From Marinobacterium mangrovicola (GTDB lineage: Bacteria; Pseudomonadota; Gammaproteobacteria; Pseudomonadales; Balneatricaceae), in contig NZ_SMFU01000009.1 in NCBI RefSeq assembly GCF_004339595.1, positions 558,001 to 622,000 of the forward strand: a stretch of DNA of 64,000 nucleotides. Reading direction: 5' to 3'. A program made the translations under genes and the position numbers. Below the pieces are notes generated by a model. It was not told the DNA's origin and ran no database searches. It saw nothing but the letters and a program-made list of their open reading frames with translations. This document shows, piece after piece, positions 9,697-18,465 of the stretch; positions within the stretch are counted from its first letter, which is position 1; every line of letters starts with the position of its first letter.

Positions 9697-10983
9697 CTAT
9701 TTCTCGAACGCAAGATCCCTCAGGAAGAGCGCTATATCCGGGAAGAAGATCAGTGCCACAGCCACCGCCAGCAGGATGAAGACAAAGGGCGGCGTACCGC
9801 GAATCACCTCCATGTAGGGGCGCTTGAACACCGCCATGGCCGTGAATATGTCGCAGCCGAAGGGTGGCGTCGCCGACCCTATCGCCACCTGCAGGGTGAT
9901 GATGGTACCCACCAGCACCGGATCCAGACCGACCGATTCCACCACCGGTGCAAAGATCGGCACCAGAATCAGAATCACCACGATCGGATCGACAAACATG
10001 CAGCCGACAAAGAAGGCGATGGAGATCACAAACAGCACGCCGATGGCGCTCATCTCGGCCACACCGACCGCTGACAGAATCTCCTGCGGAATCCGTGCGA
10101 AGGAGATCACCCAGGAGAATGCTGCACCGGCGCCCACCAGGATGAACACCACACCGGTGATCAAACCGGTGGACTTGGCGGTTTCAAAGATATCCCGCGC
10201 CGAAATCGCCCGGAACACGATGAACTCAAGGATCAGCGCGTAGAGTACGCAGACCGCCGCCGCTTCGGTGGGGCTGAATATACCGCCGTAGATCCCGCCG
10301 ACAATGATCACCGGGAAGCCCAGCGGCCATACCGCCTGTTTCACGGCGGTCAAGCGTTCACCCCAGCTCGCTTTCGGCTCGGTGGGGACATTGTGGATGG
10401 TGGCGTAGATCATGCTGTAGATGGAGAACAGCACCAGAATCAGCAGGCCAGGCCCGATACCGGCGATAAACAGCTCGGAAATAGAGGTGTTGGAGACCAC
10501 GCCATAGATGATCATGCCGATACTCGGCGGGATCAGGAAGGCGATATCACTGGCATTGACGATCAGCGCCAGCACGAAGTTGTCCTTGTAGCCCGCCTTC
10601 AACATGCGCGGGCGCAGCGGTGAGCCCACCGCCACCACGGTAGCCTGGGTTGAACCAGATACGGCACCGAACAGGGTACAGGCCGTCGCGGTACTCACCG
10701 CCAGCCCGCCTTTGATATGGCCGACAAAGCTCATCACCATATCGATCAGCCGGTTGGCGGAGTGACCGCGGGTCATGATATCCGCGGCGAAAATGAACAT
10801 CGGCACGGCAATCAGCGATGCCGGGCGGATACCGGCCATAAACTGCTGCACCATGAAGTCCATTTTACCGACCCCGTTAAAGAGGTCGTAAAAGCCGATG
10901 AAGGCACCGATGATCAACGGGATCATCATCGGGAAACCCAGCAACAGCAGGACGATCATTGTCAGAAAGATGGTAGCTGCCAT
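9697..10983 (-). CDS. teaC: TRAP transporter large permease (TeaC/UehC-like)
   Basis: 428 residues, DctM family, with a run of about 11-12 hydrophobic segments over the whole length. It is the ion-coupled transport subunit in the inner membrane. Typical DctM features include the motif 'PPSIGMIIYGVVSNTSISELFIAG' region and ATPPFGCDIFTA near the C-terminus. Ribosome binding site AGGGAGA precedes the ATG. It lies between the small permease (16-base gap) and the universal stress protein. Substrate assignment to ectoine/hydroxyectoine comes from the surrounding eut/doe genes. Confidence 0.88.
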   Translation of the reverse strand: MAATIFLTMIVLLLLGFPMMIPLIIGAFIGFYDLFNGVGKMDFMVQQFMAGIRPASLIAVPMFIFAADIMTRGHSANRLIDMVMSFVGHIKGGLAVSTATACTLFGAVSGSTQATVVAVGSPLRPRMLKAGYKDNFVLALIVNASDIAFLIPPSIGMIIYGVVSNTSISELFIAGIGPGLLILVLFSIYSMIYATIHNVPTEPKASWGERLTAVKQAVWPLGFPVIIVGGIYGGIFSPTEAAAVCVLYALILEFIVFRAISARDIFETAKSTGLITGVVFILVGAGAAFSWVISFARIPQEILSAVGVAEMSAIGVLFVISIAFFVGCMFVDPIVVILILVPIFAPVVESVGLDPVLVGTIITLQVAIGSATPPFGCDIFTAMAVFKRPYMEVIRGTPPFVFILLAVAVALIFFPDIALFLRDLAFEK

Positions 10984-10999
10984 CAGCGCGTCTCCCTAC

Positions 11000-11578
11000 C
11001 TATAGCTCAACTTCGGTGTCGTCATATCCCTCGAGCACCTTGGTCGAGAGGTAGATATCCTTCTGTACCAGGTTCTTCACCGCCGTCAGTGCGTACTGCA
11101 CCCCGGTCACAAAGAAGCCCACCGGCACCCACAGATAGATCCAGTAAACCGGAATCTGCAGTGAAGGCAGGATGCGGCCCGAACTCGCCACCTTCTCGAT
11201 ATACACAATCGAGAAGTAACAGAGCGCGAACAGGCAGATTGAGGAGATCACGGCAATACACACCATGAACACCTTGCGCACCTTCGGAGGCAGGGCATCG
11301 TAGATCGCTGACATACGGATATGACGGCCATGACGGGCGGCATAGCCGATGCCGGCGAAGGTGATCAGGATGATCAGAATGCGGTTGACCTCTTCACTGA
11401 AGAAGAGACTTTCGCCGAAAACAAAACGACCGATGACATTGGCAATGGTGTTTACCGCCATCAGAATCACACTCAGCGCCAAGCCCCAGGCTTCCAGGCG
11501 ACTGATGCATGAGTCGATAATGCCGAGAATACCCGGCAGGTCGGACGAATGTTCGTTATCCGCTGGTTTGTCAGCCAT
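11000..11578 (-). CDS. teaB: TRAP transporter small permease (TeaB/UehB-like)
   Basis: 192 residues, DctQ family, with four predicted membrane segments (around residues 30-50, 65-85, 110-135, 150-170) and the family pattern '[23 protein letters not shown]' with Glu-Glu. It bridges the binding protein and the large permease. The ribosome binding site is GGAGGG 5 bases before ATG. A strong stem-loop separates it from the binding-protein gene upstream. Confidence 0.88.
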   Translation of the reverse strand: MADKPADNEHSSDLPGILGIIDSCISRLEAWGLALSVILMAVNTIANVIGRFVFGESLFFSEEVNRILIILITFAGIGYAARHGRHIRMSAIYDALPPKVRKVFMVCIAVISSICLFALCYFSIVYIEKVASSGRILPSLQIPVYWIYLWVPVGFFVTGVQYALTAVKNLVQKDIYLSTKVLEGYDDTEVEL

Positions 11579-11711
11579 ACCAGCCCTCCTTGGTGATCAG
11601 TACCTTGGACATTGCGGTGTTCTCCAAAAAGTCCTTAACCCGTTCCAAAAGCGGCTTTTGACACGACGTTAGGTTGCACAACGTCTTCTAAAAAAACGCC
11701 ATCTAAAACAA

Positions 11712-11740
11712 AGAGGGCCGGCCGCCCGGGCCGGCCCTCT
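11712..11740 (-). terminator. Stem-loop attenuator between teaA and teaB
   Basis: A perfect 12-bp inverted repeat (AGAGGGCCGGCC / GGCCGGCCCTCT) with a 5-base loop lies 21 bases after the teaA stop. On the minus strand it is followed by CTTTGTTTTAGATGG, a moderately T-rich tail. Such partial terminators in TRAP operons allow more binding protein than permease to be made. Confidence 0.75.
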
Positions 11741-11760
11741 GATCTCTACAGGACCCTGTA

Positions 11761-12777
11761 TTACGGAGTGACTGCTTCCAGGTCAGCCTTAAGCTGATCA
11801 AGAATCGCCTTGCCGCTATCACCAGTCATCTCAACAAACTTCTCTTCAACCTGCTTGGCAGCTGCCTTGAACGGCGCACGCTGCTCTTCATTGAGCACGG
11901 TGATGGTCATTTCAGGCTTGGCTTCCTTGATCTTGGCAATGGAGTCTTCGTCCAGGCCTTTCTGGTAATCAAGGATGTATTCGAACGCCACGTCAGTAGC
12001 ATCCTGGATCAGCTTCTGGTCCGCTTCACCCAGGCCATCATAGAAATCCTTGTTGGCCATAACCGCTGTGGTGAAGTTGCTGTGACCCGCATAGGTGATG
12101 TAGTCGGTCACCTCATACATCTTGGTGGATTCGATAAAGAAGGCCGGGTTTTCCTGCCCTTGGATGATGTTGGTCTGCAGACCGCCATACACCTCACCCC
12201 AGGGCAGCGGAGTCGGGGTGGCACCGAACGCCTTGTAGGTTTCCACCAGCAGCGGGTTGGTCATGACACGTACTTTTACGCCATCCAGGTCGGCCGGGCT
12301 GCTCACCGGTTCCTGAGTGGTCATGGCAACCGCACCTTCCGGGAACATGGTCAGCAGCTCGAGACCGTGCTGGGCGTAAAGCTCCTTGAAGTCCTCGTTG
12401 ATCGCCTTACTGGTGCGGAAAAACTCGTTCAGCTGCTCCGGCTCGTTCGGCAACAGGTAGGGTACGAAGAACACCTGAGCTTCCGGGATCAGCGCGCCGG
12501 TGAAACCGGGAGACTGGTCGACAAACTGCAGAATACCGGCCTGAGCCTGTTCCATGATGTCTGCAGATTCACCCAGGGTACCGTAAGGGAAGAGTTCCAG
12601 TTCGTGGTCTGAGTTTTTCTCGATCTCCTCCTTGAACTTGGTCGCATACATACCCTGAACATCGGTAAGTGCCTCTTCAAAGGCATAGCGCCAGGTATCT
12701 GCCTGAGCGACGCCGGTGGTCATCACCATCCCCGCAATCACGCTCGCCAGATATTTCGGAGTGAGTGTCTTCTTCAT
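11761..12777 (-). CDS. teaA: TRAP transporter solute-binding protein (TeaA/UehA-like)
   Basis: 338 residues, DctP family periplasmic binding protein that delivers substrate to the TRAP permeases. Start chosen at 12777: an in-frame start at 12885 exists, but ATG 12777 is preceded by AGAGGGATATCAG and opens a signal peptide (MKKTLTPKYLASVIAGMV, cleaved near VAQA). The ligand-binding arginine segment reads LDGVKVRVMTNPLLVETYKA. First gene of the leftward ectoine operon, divergent from doeA. Ectoine as ligand is inferred from context. Confidence 0.88.
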   Translation of the reverse strand: MKKTLTPKYLASVIAGMVMTTGVAQADTWRYAFEEALTDVQGMYATKFKEEIEKNSDHELELFPYGTLGESADIMEQAQAGILQFVDQSPGFTGALIPEAQVFFVPYLLPNEPEQLNEFFRTSKAINEDFKELYAQHGLELLTMFPEGAVAMTTQEPVSSPADLDGVKVRVMTNPLLVETYKAFGATPTPLPWGEVYGGLQTNIIQGQENPAFFIESTKMYEVTDYITYAGHSNFTTAVMANKDFYDGLGEADQKLIQDATDVAFEYILDYQKGLDEDSIAKIKEAKPEMTITVLNEEQRAPFKAAAKQVEEKFVEMTGDSGKAILDQLKADLEAVTP

Positions 12778-12910
12778 CTGATATCCCTCTACTGGAAGTG
12801 ATTTATCTGATTGCAGTGCGTATCTGACAGCGTCTGCAGGCTGTGGAGAGAGGCTTCCCCTGATCCGCACAGTTCCATTCAACATACAACCTAAAAGCAG
12901 ATTTGCAACC

Positions 12911-12925
12911 GAGATGTATACATTC
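12911..12925. promoter_or_regulatory. Operator-like palindrome, FCD-GntR type (site 1)
   Basis: GAGATGTATACATTC contains the perfect palindrome ATGTATACAT (12914-12923). TGTATACA-type sites are typical operators for FadR/FCD GntR regulators. It lies in the 252-bp divergent region between teaA and doeA. Confidence 0.55.
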
Positions 12926-12985
12926 GATTAAATTCGTACTAAACATATGCCCTATAGACACCATGTCTGCGCACCTACGAAAAAC

Positions 12986-13000
12986 ATTTGTGTACATCTC
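12986..13000. promoter_or_regulatory. Operator-like site 2, inverted copy
   Basis: Read on the minus strand this is GAGATGTACACAAAT, sharing GAGATGTA-ACA with site 1. It lies 30 bases before the doeA start, where binding would affect doeA expression. Confidence 0.45.
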
Positions 13001-13029
13001 AACCCTTCAACGTGACAGGGAGAATCCAC

Positions 13030-14208
13030 GTGAAACCAAGTCGCCGTCGTTTTGACGCGGGTGAATACCTTGTGCGTCAGGCAAAAACCCGTAAATCAAT
13101 GATAGACCATGGCATCGACGTGCTCGTGATCGCCGATCCATCCAACATCTGCTGGCTGACCGGCTATGACGCCTGGTCCTTCTATGTCTACCAGTGCGTG
13201 GTGATCAGCGCTGACAGCGAGTTGATCTGGTTTGGCCGCGGTATCGACGCACCAGCAGCGCATATCACCACCAACCTGCCGGAAGAGGACATCATCGCCT
13301 ACCCGGACCACTACGTTCAGTCGGCAGAGGTGCACCCCACCGAGTATCTGGCCCAGGTGCTGAAGCAGCGCCAGCTGGACACCGGCGTCATCGGTGGCGA
13401 GATGGACAACTACTACCAGACCTATCGCGGCATGCAGCTGTTCATGGAGTGCCTGCCCGACGCCACCTTTGTCGATGCCACCGCCCTGGTGAACTGGCAG
13501 CGTGCGGTCAAGTCGCCCGCGGAGATCGAGTACATGCGCCGCGCAGGCTCTGTTATCGAGGAGGTGTACAAGCGGGTGCTCGACGTGGCCGAACCCGGGC
13601 TGCGCAAGAATGATCTGGTGGCGGAGATTCTTCACGCCAGCACCAAAGGCACCCCGGATATTTACGGCGACTATGCTGCGATTCAGCCGCTGCTGGCCTC
13701 GGGCCCCGAGGCCAGCGCCTGTCACCTGACCTGGGACGATACGCCGATCGAGAACAACACCGGCATGTGCCTGGAGCTGGCAGGCGTGCATAACCGCTAC
13801 CACTGCCCGGTGAGCCGCACCATCCACTTCGGCAAGCCCTCACAGAAATATCTGGATATCGAAGCGGTGATCCTGGACGCCATCGACATGGTGCTGGATA
13901 TGTTCAGGCCAGGCGTCACCTGCGGCGAAGTCGCCACGGCGTTCACCAACCACATCCGCAAGCACGGCTACGAGAAGGACAACCGGTGTGGCTACTCCAT
14001 CGGCCTGAGCTACCCTCCAGACTGGGGCGAGCGCACCATGAGCCTGCGTGATATCGATGACACCGTGCTGGAAGAGGGGATGTGCTTCCACTTCATGCCC
14101 GGCATGTGGTTTGACGACTGGGGCTTCGAAATCACCGAAAGCATGACGGTCACCCCCGATGGCGGCCTGACGCTGTCCCACGTACCACGCAAGCTGTTCG
14201 TTAAATAG
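13030..14208 (+). CDS. doeA: Ectoine hydrolase DoeA
   Basis: 392 residues, M24 'pita-bread' creatinase/aminopeptidase P-like family. Opens the ectoine ring to N-acetyl-diaminobutyrate. An in-frame TTG lies at 12988, but GTG 13030 is chosen: AGGGAGA sits 7 bases upstream and the family's N-terminus (VKPSRRRFDAGEYL) begins there. In the segment LELAGVHNRYHCPVSRT the aspartates that bind metal in M24 peptidases are replaced, as in creatinase-type members. First gene of the doeABCD run, 44 bases before doeB. Confidence 0.93.
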   Translation: MKPSRRRFDAGEYLVRQAKTRKSMIDHGIDVLVIADPSNICWLTGYDAWSFYVYQCVVISADSELIWFGRGIDAPAAHITTNLPEEDIIAYPDHYVQSAEVHPTEYLAQVLKQRQLDTGVIGGEMDNYYQTYRGMQLFMECLPDATFVDATALVNWQRAVKSPAEIEYMRRAGSVIEEVYKRVLDVAEPGLRKNDLVAEILHASTKGTPDIYGDYAAIQPLLASGPEASACHLTWDDTPIENNTGMCLELAGVHNRYHCPVSRTIHFGKPSQKYLDIEAVILDAIDMVLDMFRPGVTCGEVATAFTNHIRKHGYEKDNRCGYSIGLSYPPDWGERTMSLRDIDDTVLEEGMCFHFMPGMWFDDWGFEITESMTVTPDGGLTLSHVPRKLFVK

Positions 14209-14252
14209 CAACGGCCAGCTGTTTTACCGCAGCCAATTTCTGGAGCTGATTT

Positions 14253-15251
14253 ATGCGTAACAACCCGATCACGCCAACGATCGATTTCGACAAGGATGGC
14301 ATCCAGCACGGCTTTCTGCGCCTGCCTTACTCCCGCGACGACTCCGCCTGGGGCGCGGTGATGATCCCGGTCACCCAGTTCAAACACGGCGATGGCCCCA
14401 CCGCGCTGATGACCGGCGGCAACCACGGTGATGAATACGAAGGGCCGATCGCCCTGTACAACTTTGCCAACCGCACCGATATCGAAAACTTCCAGGGTCG
14501 CGTTATCGTGATTCCGGCGATGAACTTCCCGGCATTTCAGCAAGCCACCCGCGTATCGCCGGTGGACAAGCTCAACCTGAACCGAATTTTTCCCGGCCGT
14601 CCGGACGGCAGCCTGACGGAGGTGATCGCCGATTACTTCTCCCGCACCCTGGTGCCAATGGCGGATTACGTGCTGGATATTCACTCCGGCGGCAAGACCC
14701 TGGATTTCGTGCCCTTTGCGGCCTCCCACATTCTCGACGATAAACAGCAGCAGAACGCCTGCGAGGCCGCCGCCAAAGCGTTTGGCGCGCCCTATTATCT
14801 GCAGATGCTGGAGATCGACGCCGCCGGGTTGTACGACACCCTGGTGGAAGAATCCGGCAAGGTGTTTGTCACCACCGAACTCGGTGGTGGCGGTACCACC
14901 TACCCGCATACCGTCGATATCGCCCGCCGCGGTGTGGATAACTTCCTGATTCACGCCGGTATCCTCAAGGGCGAACCGCGCCTGCCCGATACCGAAGCGA
15001 TAAACCTGGATATGCCGGACTTTCGCTCGTTTATCTTCTCCGAGCATGCAGGGCTGGTGGAGCCCTGTGTCGCAATGGGCGATATCGTCCGTGAGGGCGA
15101 GGTGATTGCCCGTATTCACAGCATCGAGCGCACCTCCTCGACCGCCCCGGCAGAATATCTGGCGCCTCGTGATGGCATGGTGATCTGTCGCCATGTGCCG
15201 TCGTTGATCAAGATCGGTGACTGTCTGAACGTGATCGCTGAAGTCGTTTAA
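14253..15251 (+). CDS. doeB: N-acetyl-diaminobutyrate deacetylase DoeB
   Basis: 332 residues, zinc-dependent AstE/AspA-like deacylase. Removes acetate from N-alpha-acetyl-L-2,4-diaminobutyrate produced by DoeA. Zinc ligands are visible in GGNHGDEYEGP (His, Glu, about residue 54) and DIHSGG (His, about 147). ELGGGGTTY and a C-terminal beta-barrel-like region (VREGEVIARIHS) follow. Preceded by GGAG, 10 bases before ATG. Confidence 0.94.
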   Translation: MRNNPITPTIDFDKDGIQHGFLRLPYSRDDSAWGAVMIPVTQFKHGDGPTALMTGGNHGDEYEGPIALYNFANRTDIENFQGRVIVIPAMNFPAFQQATRVSPVDKLNLNRIFPGRPDGSLTEVIADYFSRTLVPMADYVLDIHSGGKTLDFVPFAASHILDDKQQQNACEAAAKAFGAPYYLQMLEIDAAGLYDTLVEESGKVFVTTELGGGGTTYPHTVDIARRGVDNFLIHAGILKGEPRLPDTEAINLDMPDFRSFIFSEHAGLVEPCVAMGDIVREGEVIARIHSIERTSSTAPAEYLAPRDGMVICRHVPSLIKIGDCLNVIAEVV

Positions 15252-15288
15252 TACCTTTCTAATTCAAATAGTTATTCGCAACAAAAAA

Positions 15289-15342
15289 GTCCGGGAGAAA
15301 CTCTCTCCCGGACGAGCCGCAAAAAAGAGAGTTTCTCCCCGG
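15289..15342 (+). repeat. Overlapping alternative stem-loops in the doeB-doeC gap
   Basis: GTCCGGGAGA (15289-15298) pairs with TCTCCCGGAC (15304-15313) as a 10-bp hairpin. Overlapping it, CCGGGAGAAACTCTCT (15291-15306) can pair with AGAGAGTTTCTCCCCGG (15326-15342). The two folds exclude each other. The 228-base gap otherwise holds only the doeC ribosome binding site. Confidence 0.6.
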
Positions 15343-15479
15343 GACAGCCCGATTTCAGAAAACCCCTCGCCGGTTTCTGACCCACAATGAATCCATCGCC
15401 TTCTCCACCCAAGAACAGTCGGAGGAGAACGCAGCCAGGGTTCAATCACCTGGTGAATACCATTGGGAGGACACGAATC

Positions 15480-16967
15480 ATGCTGTCAGTAAAAAAACGC
15501 CACGAACGCGACGCCCTGCTCGACCGATTGAACGACCCGACGCTGTTCCGGGAGTTTGCCTACGTGGACGGCGAATGGCGTTCCGGTGACGGCGACGCCA
15601 AGATCGATGTTTCCAACCCGGCTGATGGCAGCTGGATCGGTTCCGTCGCCAGCCTCAGTGCAGAGCAGAGCCGCACCGCCGTGCAGGTGGCGCACAAGGC
15701 GTTCGGCGACTGGTCGATGATGCTGCCCCAGGATCGCAGCCGCATCCTGCGCCGCTGGTACGACCTGATGCTGGAAAACAAAGAGGATCTGGCGCTGCTG
15801 ATGACCGTGGAACAGGGCAAACCCCTGTCCGAATCCCGCGGCGAGATCGAATATGCCGCCGGCTTTCTCGAGTACTACGCCGAAGAGGGCAAGCGCCTCA
15901 ATATCGAGAGCGTCATGTCGCACCTGGTTCATGCAGAGGTAGAGCTCTGGCGCGAGCCGGTGGGCGTGGCGGCATTGATCACCCCCTGGAACTTCCCCTC
16001 TGCCATGCTGACCCGCAAGGCCGGAGCAGCGATGGCGGCCGGCTGCACCGTGGTGGCTCATCCCTCCTGGGAGACGCCGTTCTCGGCGCTGGCCCTGGCG
16101 GAGCTGGCTGAGCGTGCCGGCGTACCGGCCGGTGTGTTTAACGTGGTTACCGGCGAAGCACCCACCGTGGTCAAACCCTGGACAGAGATGCCGGAGGTGC
16201 GCGCCCTGTCGTTCACCGGCTCCACCGAGATCGGCAAGCTGCTCTATCGCCAGAGTGCCGACACGGTAAAACGCCTGGTACTGGAACTGGGCGGCCATGC
16301 GCCTTTCCTGGTGTTCGCCGATGCTGACCTGGAACACGCCGTGGACTGCGCCATCGACGCCAAGTTCGCCACCTCCGGGCAGGACTGCCTGGCCGCCAAC
16401 CGCATCCTGGTGGAACGCCCGATCTACGAGGAGTTCTGCCAGCGCTTTGCCGAGAAAACCGCCGCGCTTACGGTCGGTGCCGGCATCGACGATCCGGTGA
16501 TCGGCCCGCTGATGAATGCAAAGGCGGTGGCAAAACAGGAAGAGCATGTCAGCGACGCCGTCGAAAAAGGCGCGCGGGTGCTGACCGGCGGCAAGGTACA
16601 TAAGGCCGGTCCGCTGTTCTTTGAACCGACGGTGCTGGCGGATGTACCCACCGGCGCGAAGATCTTCCATGAGGAGACATTCGGCCCGGTAGCTGCCATC
16701 GCCCCCTTCGACACCGAAGCGGAAGCGATCGGCCGCGCCAATGACACCGAATACGGCCTCGTAAGTTACGTTCATACCGAAAGCGCCCACCGTATCTACC
16801 GCCTGACCAAGGCGTTGCAGTACGGCATGGTCGCGGTAAATCGCACCAAGGTTACCGGTGCACCCATCCCCTTTGGCGGGATGAAACAGTCCGGTATCGG
16901 CCGTGAAGGCGCGCGCCAGGGCATTGAAGCTTTTACTGAAATTAAATATGTCTGCCGGGACTTTTAA
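15480..16967 (+). CDS. doeC: Aspartate-semialdehyde dehydrogenase DoeC
   Basis: 495 residues, NAD(P)-dependent aldehyde dehydrogenase of the succinate-semialdehyde dehydrogenase type. Oxidises aspartate semialdehyde from DoeD to aspartate. Visible: ITPWNFPSAMLTRK (about 163), ELGGHAP with the general-base Glu (about 265), GQDCLAANR with the catalytic Cys (about 300), and 'EETFGPVAAIAPF'. Start at 15480 is set by GGGAGG 8 bases upstream; an in-frame ATG at 15387 gives an implausible extension. Confidence 0.9.
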   Translation: MLSVKKRHERDALLDRLNDPTLFREFAYVDGEWRSGDGDAKIDVSNPADGSWIGSVASLSAEQSRTAVQVAHKAFGDWSMMLPQDRSRILRRWYDLMLENKEDLALLMTVEQGKPLSESRGEIEYAAGFLEYYAEEGKRLNIESVMSHLVHAEVELWREPVGVAALITPWNFPSAMLTRKAGAAMAAGCTVVAHPSWETPFSALALAELAERAGVPAGVFNVVTGEAPTVVKPWTEMPEVRALSFTGSTEIGKLLYRQSADTVKRLVLELGGHAPFLVFADADLEHAVDCAIDAKFATSGQDCLAANRILVERPIYEEFCQRFAEKTAALTVGAGIDDPVIGPLMNAKAVAKQEEHVSDAVEKGARVLTGGKVHKAGPLFFEPTVLADVPTGAKIFHEETFGPVAAIAPFDTEAEAIGRANDTEYGLVSYVHTESAHRIYRLTKALQYGMVAVNRTKVTGAPIPFGGMKQSGIGREGARQGIEAFTEIKYVCRDF

Positions 16968-16993
16968 GGGCCGGATCACTACTGGAGGTAGCT

Positions 16994-18364
16994 ATGACTG
17001 ATATCAACACACTGGAAAGCTGGGATCGCGAAAACTTTTTCCACCCCTCCACACATCTGGCCGGCTTTGCCCGCGGTGATGTACCCAACCGTGTCGTCAC
17101 CGGCGGTAAGGGTGTCTACATCGATGATATGAACGGCAACACCCTGCTCGACGCCTTTGCCGGCCTTTACTGCGTCAACGTCGGCTATGGCCAGCAGAAG
17201 GTGATCGATGCGATCAGCAAGCAGGCTAACGAACTGGCGTACTACCACGCCTACGTGGGCCACGGCACTGAAGCGTCCATCACCCTGTCGAAGATGATCC
17301 TCGACCGCGCACCGGCGCATATGTCCAAGGTCTACTTCGGCCTGTCCGGCTCAGACGCCAACGAAACCAACGTCAAGCTGGTCTGGTACTACAACAACGT
17401 GCTGGGTCGTCCGCAGAAGAAAAAGATCATCTCCCGCTGGCGTGGTTACCACGGCTCCGGCCTGGTCACCGGCTCCCTGACCGGTCTGCATCTTTTCCAC
17501 AAGCAGTTCGACCTGCCGCTGAGCCAGGTTGTCCACACTGAAGCGCCGTACTACTACGGTCGCCAGGACGACAATATGAGCGAAGAGGAGTTCTCCGCTC
17601 ACTGCGCCAACGAACTGGAAAAACTGATTGAAGTGGAAGGCGCGGATACCATCGCCGCCTTTATCGGTGAGCCGGCGCTCGGCACCGGCGGCCTGATTCC
17701 GCCGCCGAAGGGCTACTGGGAAGCGATCCAGAAGGTGCTGAACAAGTACGACATCCTGCTGATCGCCGACGAAGTGGTCACCGGTTTCGGCCGTCTGGGT
17801 ACCATGTTTGGCTCGGAGCATTACGGACTGAAACCGGACATCATCACCATCGCCAAGGGCCTGACCTCTGCCTACGCGCCGCTTTCCGGCTCCATCGTCG
17901 CCGACAAGGTGTGGAAAGTACTGGAACAGGGTACCGACGAGTTCGGCGCCTTCGGTCACGGCTGGACCTACTCCGCGCATCCGATCGGTGCCGCAGCCGG
18001 TGTCGCCAACCTGGAGCTGGTGGACGAGCTGAACCTGGTGGCTAACGCCGGTGAAACCGGTGCCTACTTCAAGCAGGCACTGATCGAAGCGGTCGGCAGC
18101 CACAAAAACGTGGGCCAGGTGCGCGGCGAAGGCCTGCTGGTGGCCGTGGAGTTTGTCGAAGACAAGGCCAGCCGCAAGCGCTTTGATAACGTTGGCGCCC
18201 TGGGTGGCAAGCTGGCCGCAGCGCTGCTGGCCCGCGGCGTAATCTCCCGCGCCATGCCGCAGGGCGATATCCTCGGCTTTGCGCCGCCGCTTTGCATCAG
18301 CAAGGAGGAGTGCGACAAGGTGGTCTCCGCACTGCACAGTGCCATCGAGGAAATTCTCGGTTAA
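16994..18364 (+). CDS. doeD: Diaminobutyrate transaminase DoeD
   Basis: 456 residues, class III PLP aminotransferase. Converts L-2,4-diaminobutyrate to aspartate semialdehyde. PLP-binding features: ADEVVTGFGRLG (Asp, about 256) and the Schiff-base lysine in IAKGLTSAYAPLSG (about 290). It follows doeC by 26 bases with ACTGGAGGT before ATG, and ends just before a strong terminator, closing the rightward ectoine operon. Confidence 0.92.
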   Translation: MTDINTLESWDRENFFHPSTHLAGFARGDVPNRVVTGGKGVYIDDMNGNTLLDAFAGLYCVNVGYGQQKVIDAISKQANELAYYHAYVGHGTEASITLSKMILDRAPAHMSKVYFGLSGSDANETNVKLVWYYNNVLGRPQKKKIISRWRGYHGSGLVTGSLTGLHLFHKQFDLPLSQVVHTEAPYYYGRQDDNMSEEEFSAHCANELEKLIEVEGADTIAAFIGEPALGTGGLIPPPKGYWEAIQKVLNKYDILLIADEVVTGFGRLGTMFGSEHYGLKPDIITIAKGLTSAYAPLSGSIVADKVWKVLEQGTDEFGAFGHGWTYSAHPIGAAAGVANLELVDELNLVANAGETGAYFKQALIEAVGSHKNVGQVRGEGLLVAVEFVEDKASRKRFDNVGALGGKLAAALLARGVISRAMPQGDILGFAPPLCISKEECDKVVSALHSAIEEILG

Positions 18365-18383
18365 GCTGACCGGTAATACACCC

Positions 18384-18410
18384 AAGGGGGCACATTGTGC
18401 CCCCTTTTTT
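18384..18410 (+). terminator. Rho-independent terminator after doeD
   Basis: AAGGGGGCAC-ATT-GTGCCCCCTT followed by a run of T: a perfect stem with a U-tract, 20 bases after the doeD stop. Confidence 0.92.
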
Positions 18411-18465
18411 GTGCTGCCAACAGCACGAGTGTTTGCTATCCCCAGGCTGCTAAACAGGAGACACC

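Noticed and set aside
13096-13827. Minus-strand open frame within doeA
   Set aside because: Reverse shadow of doeA; no motif or start signal.
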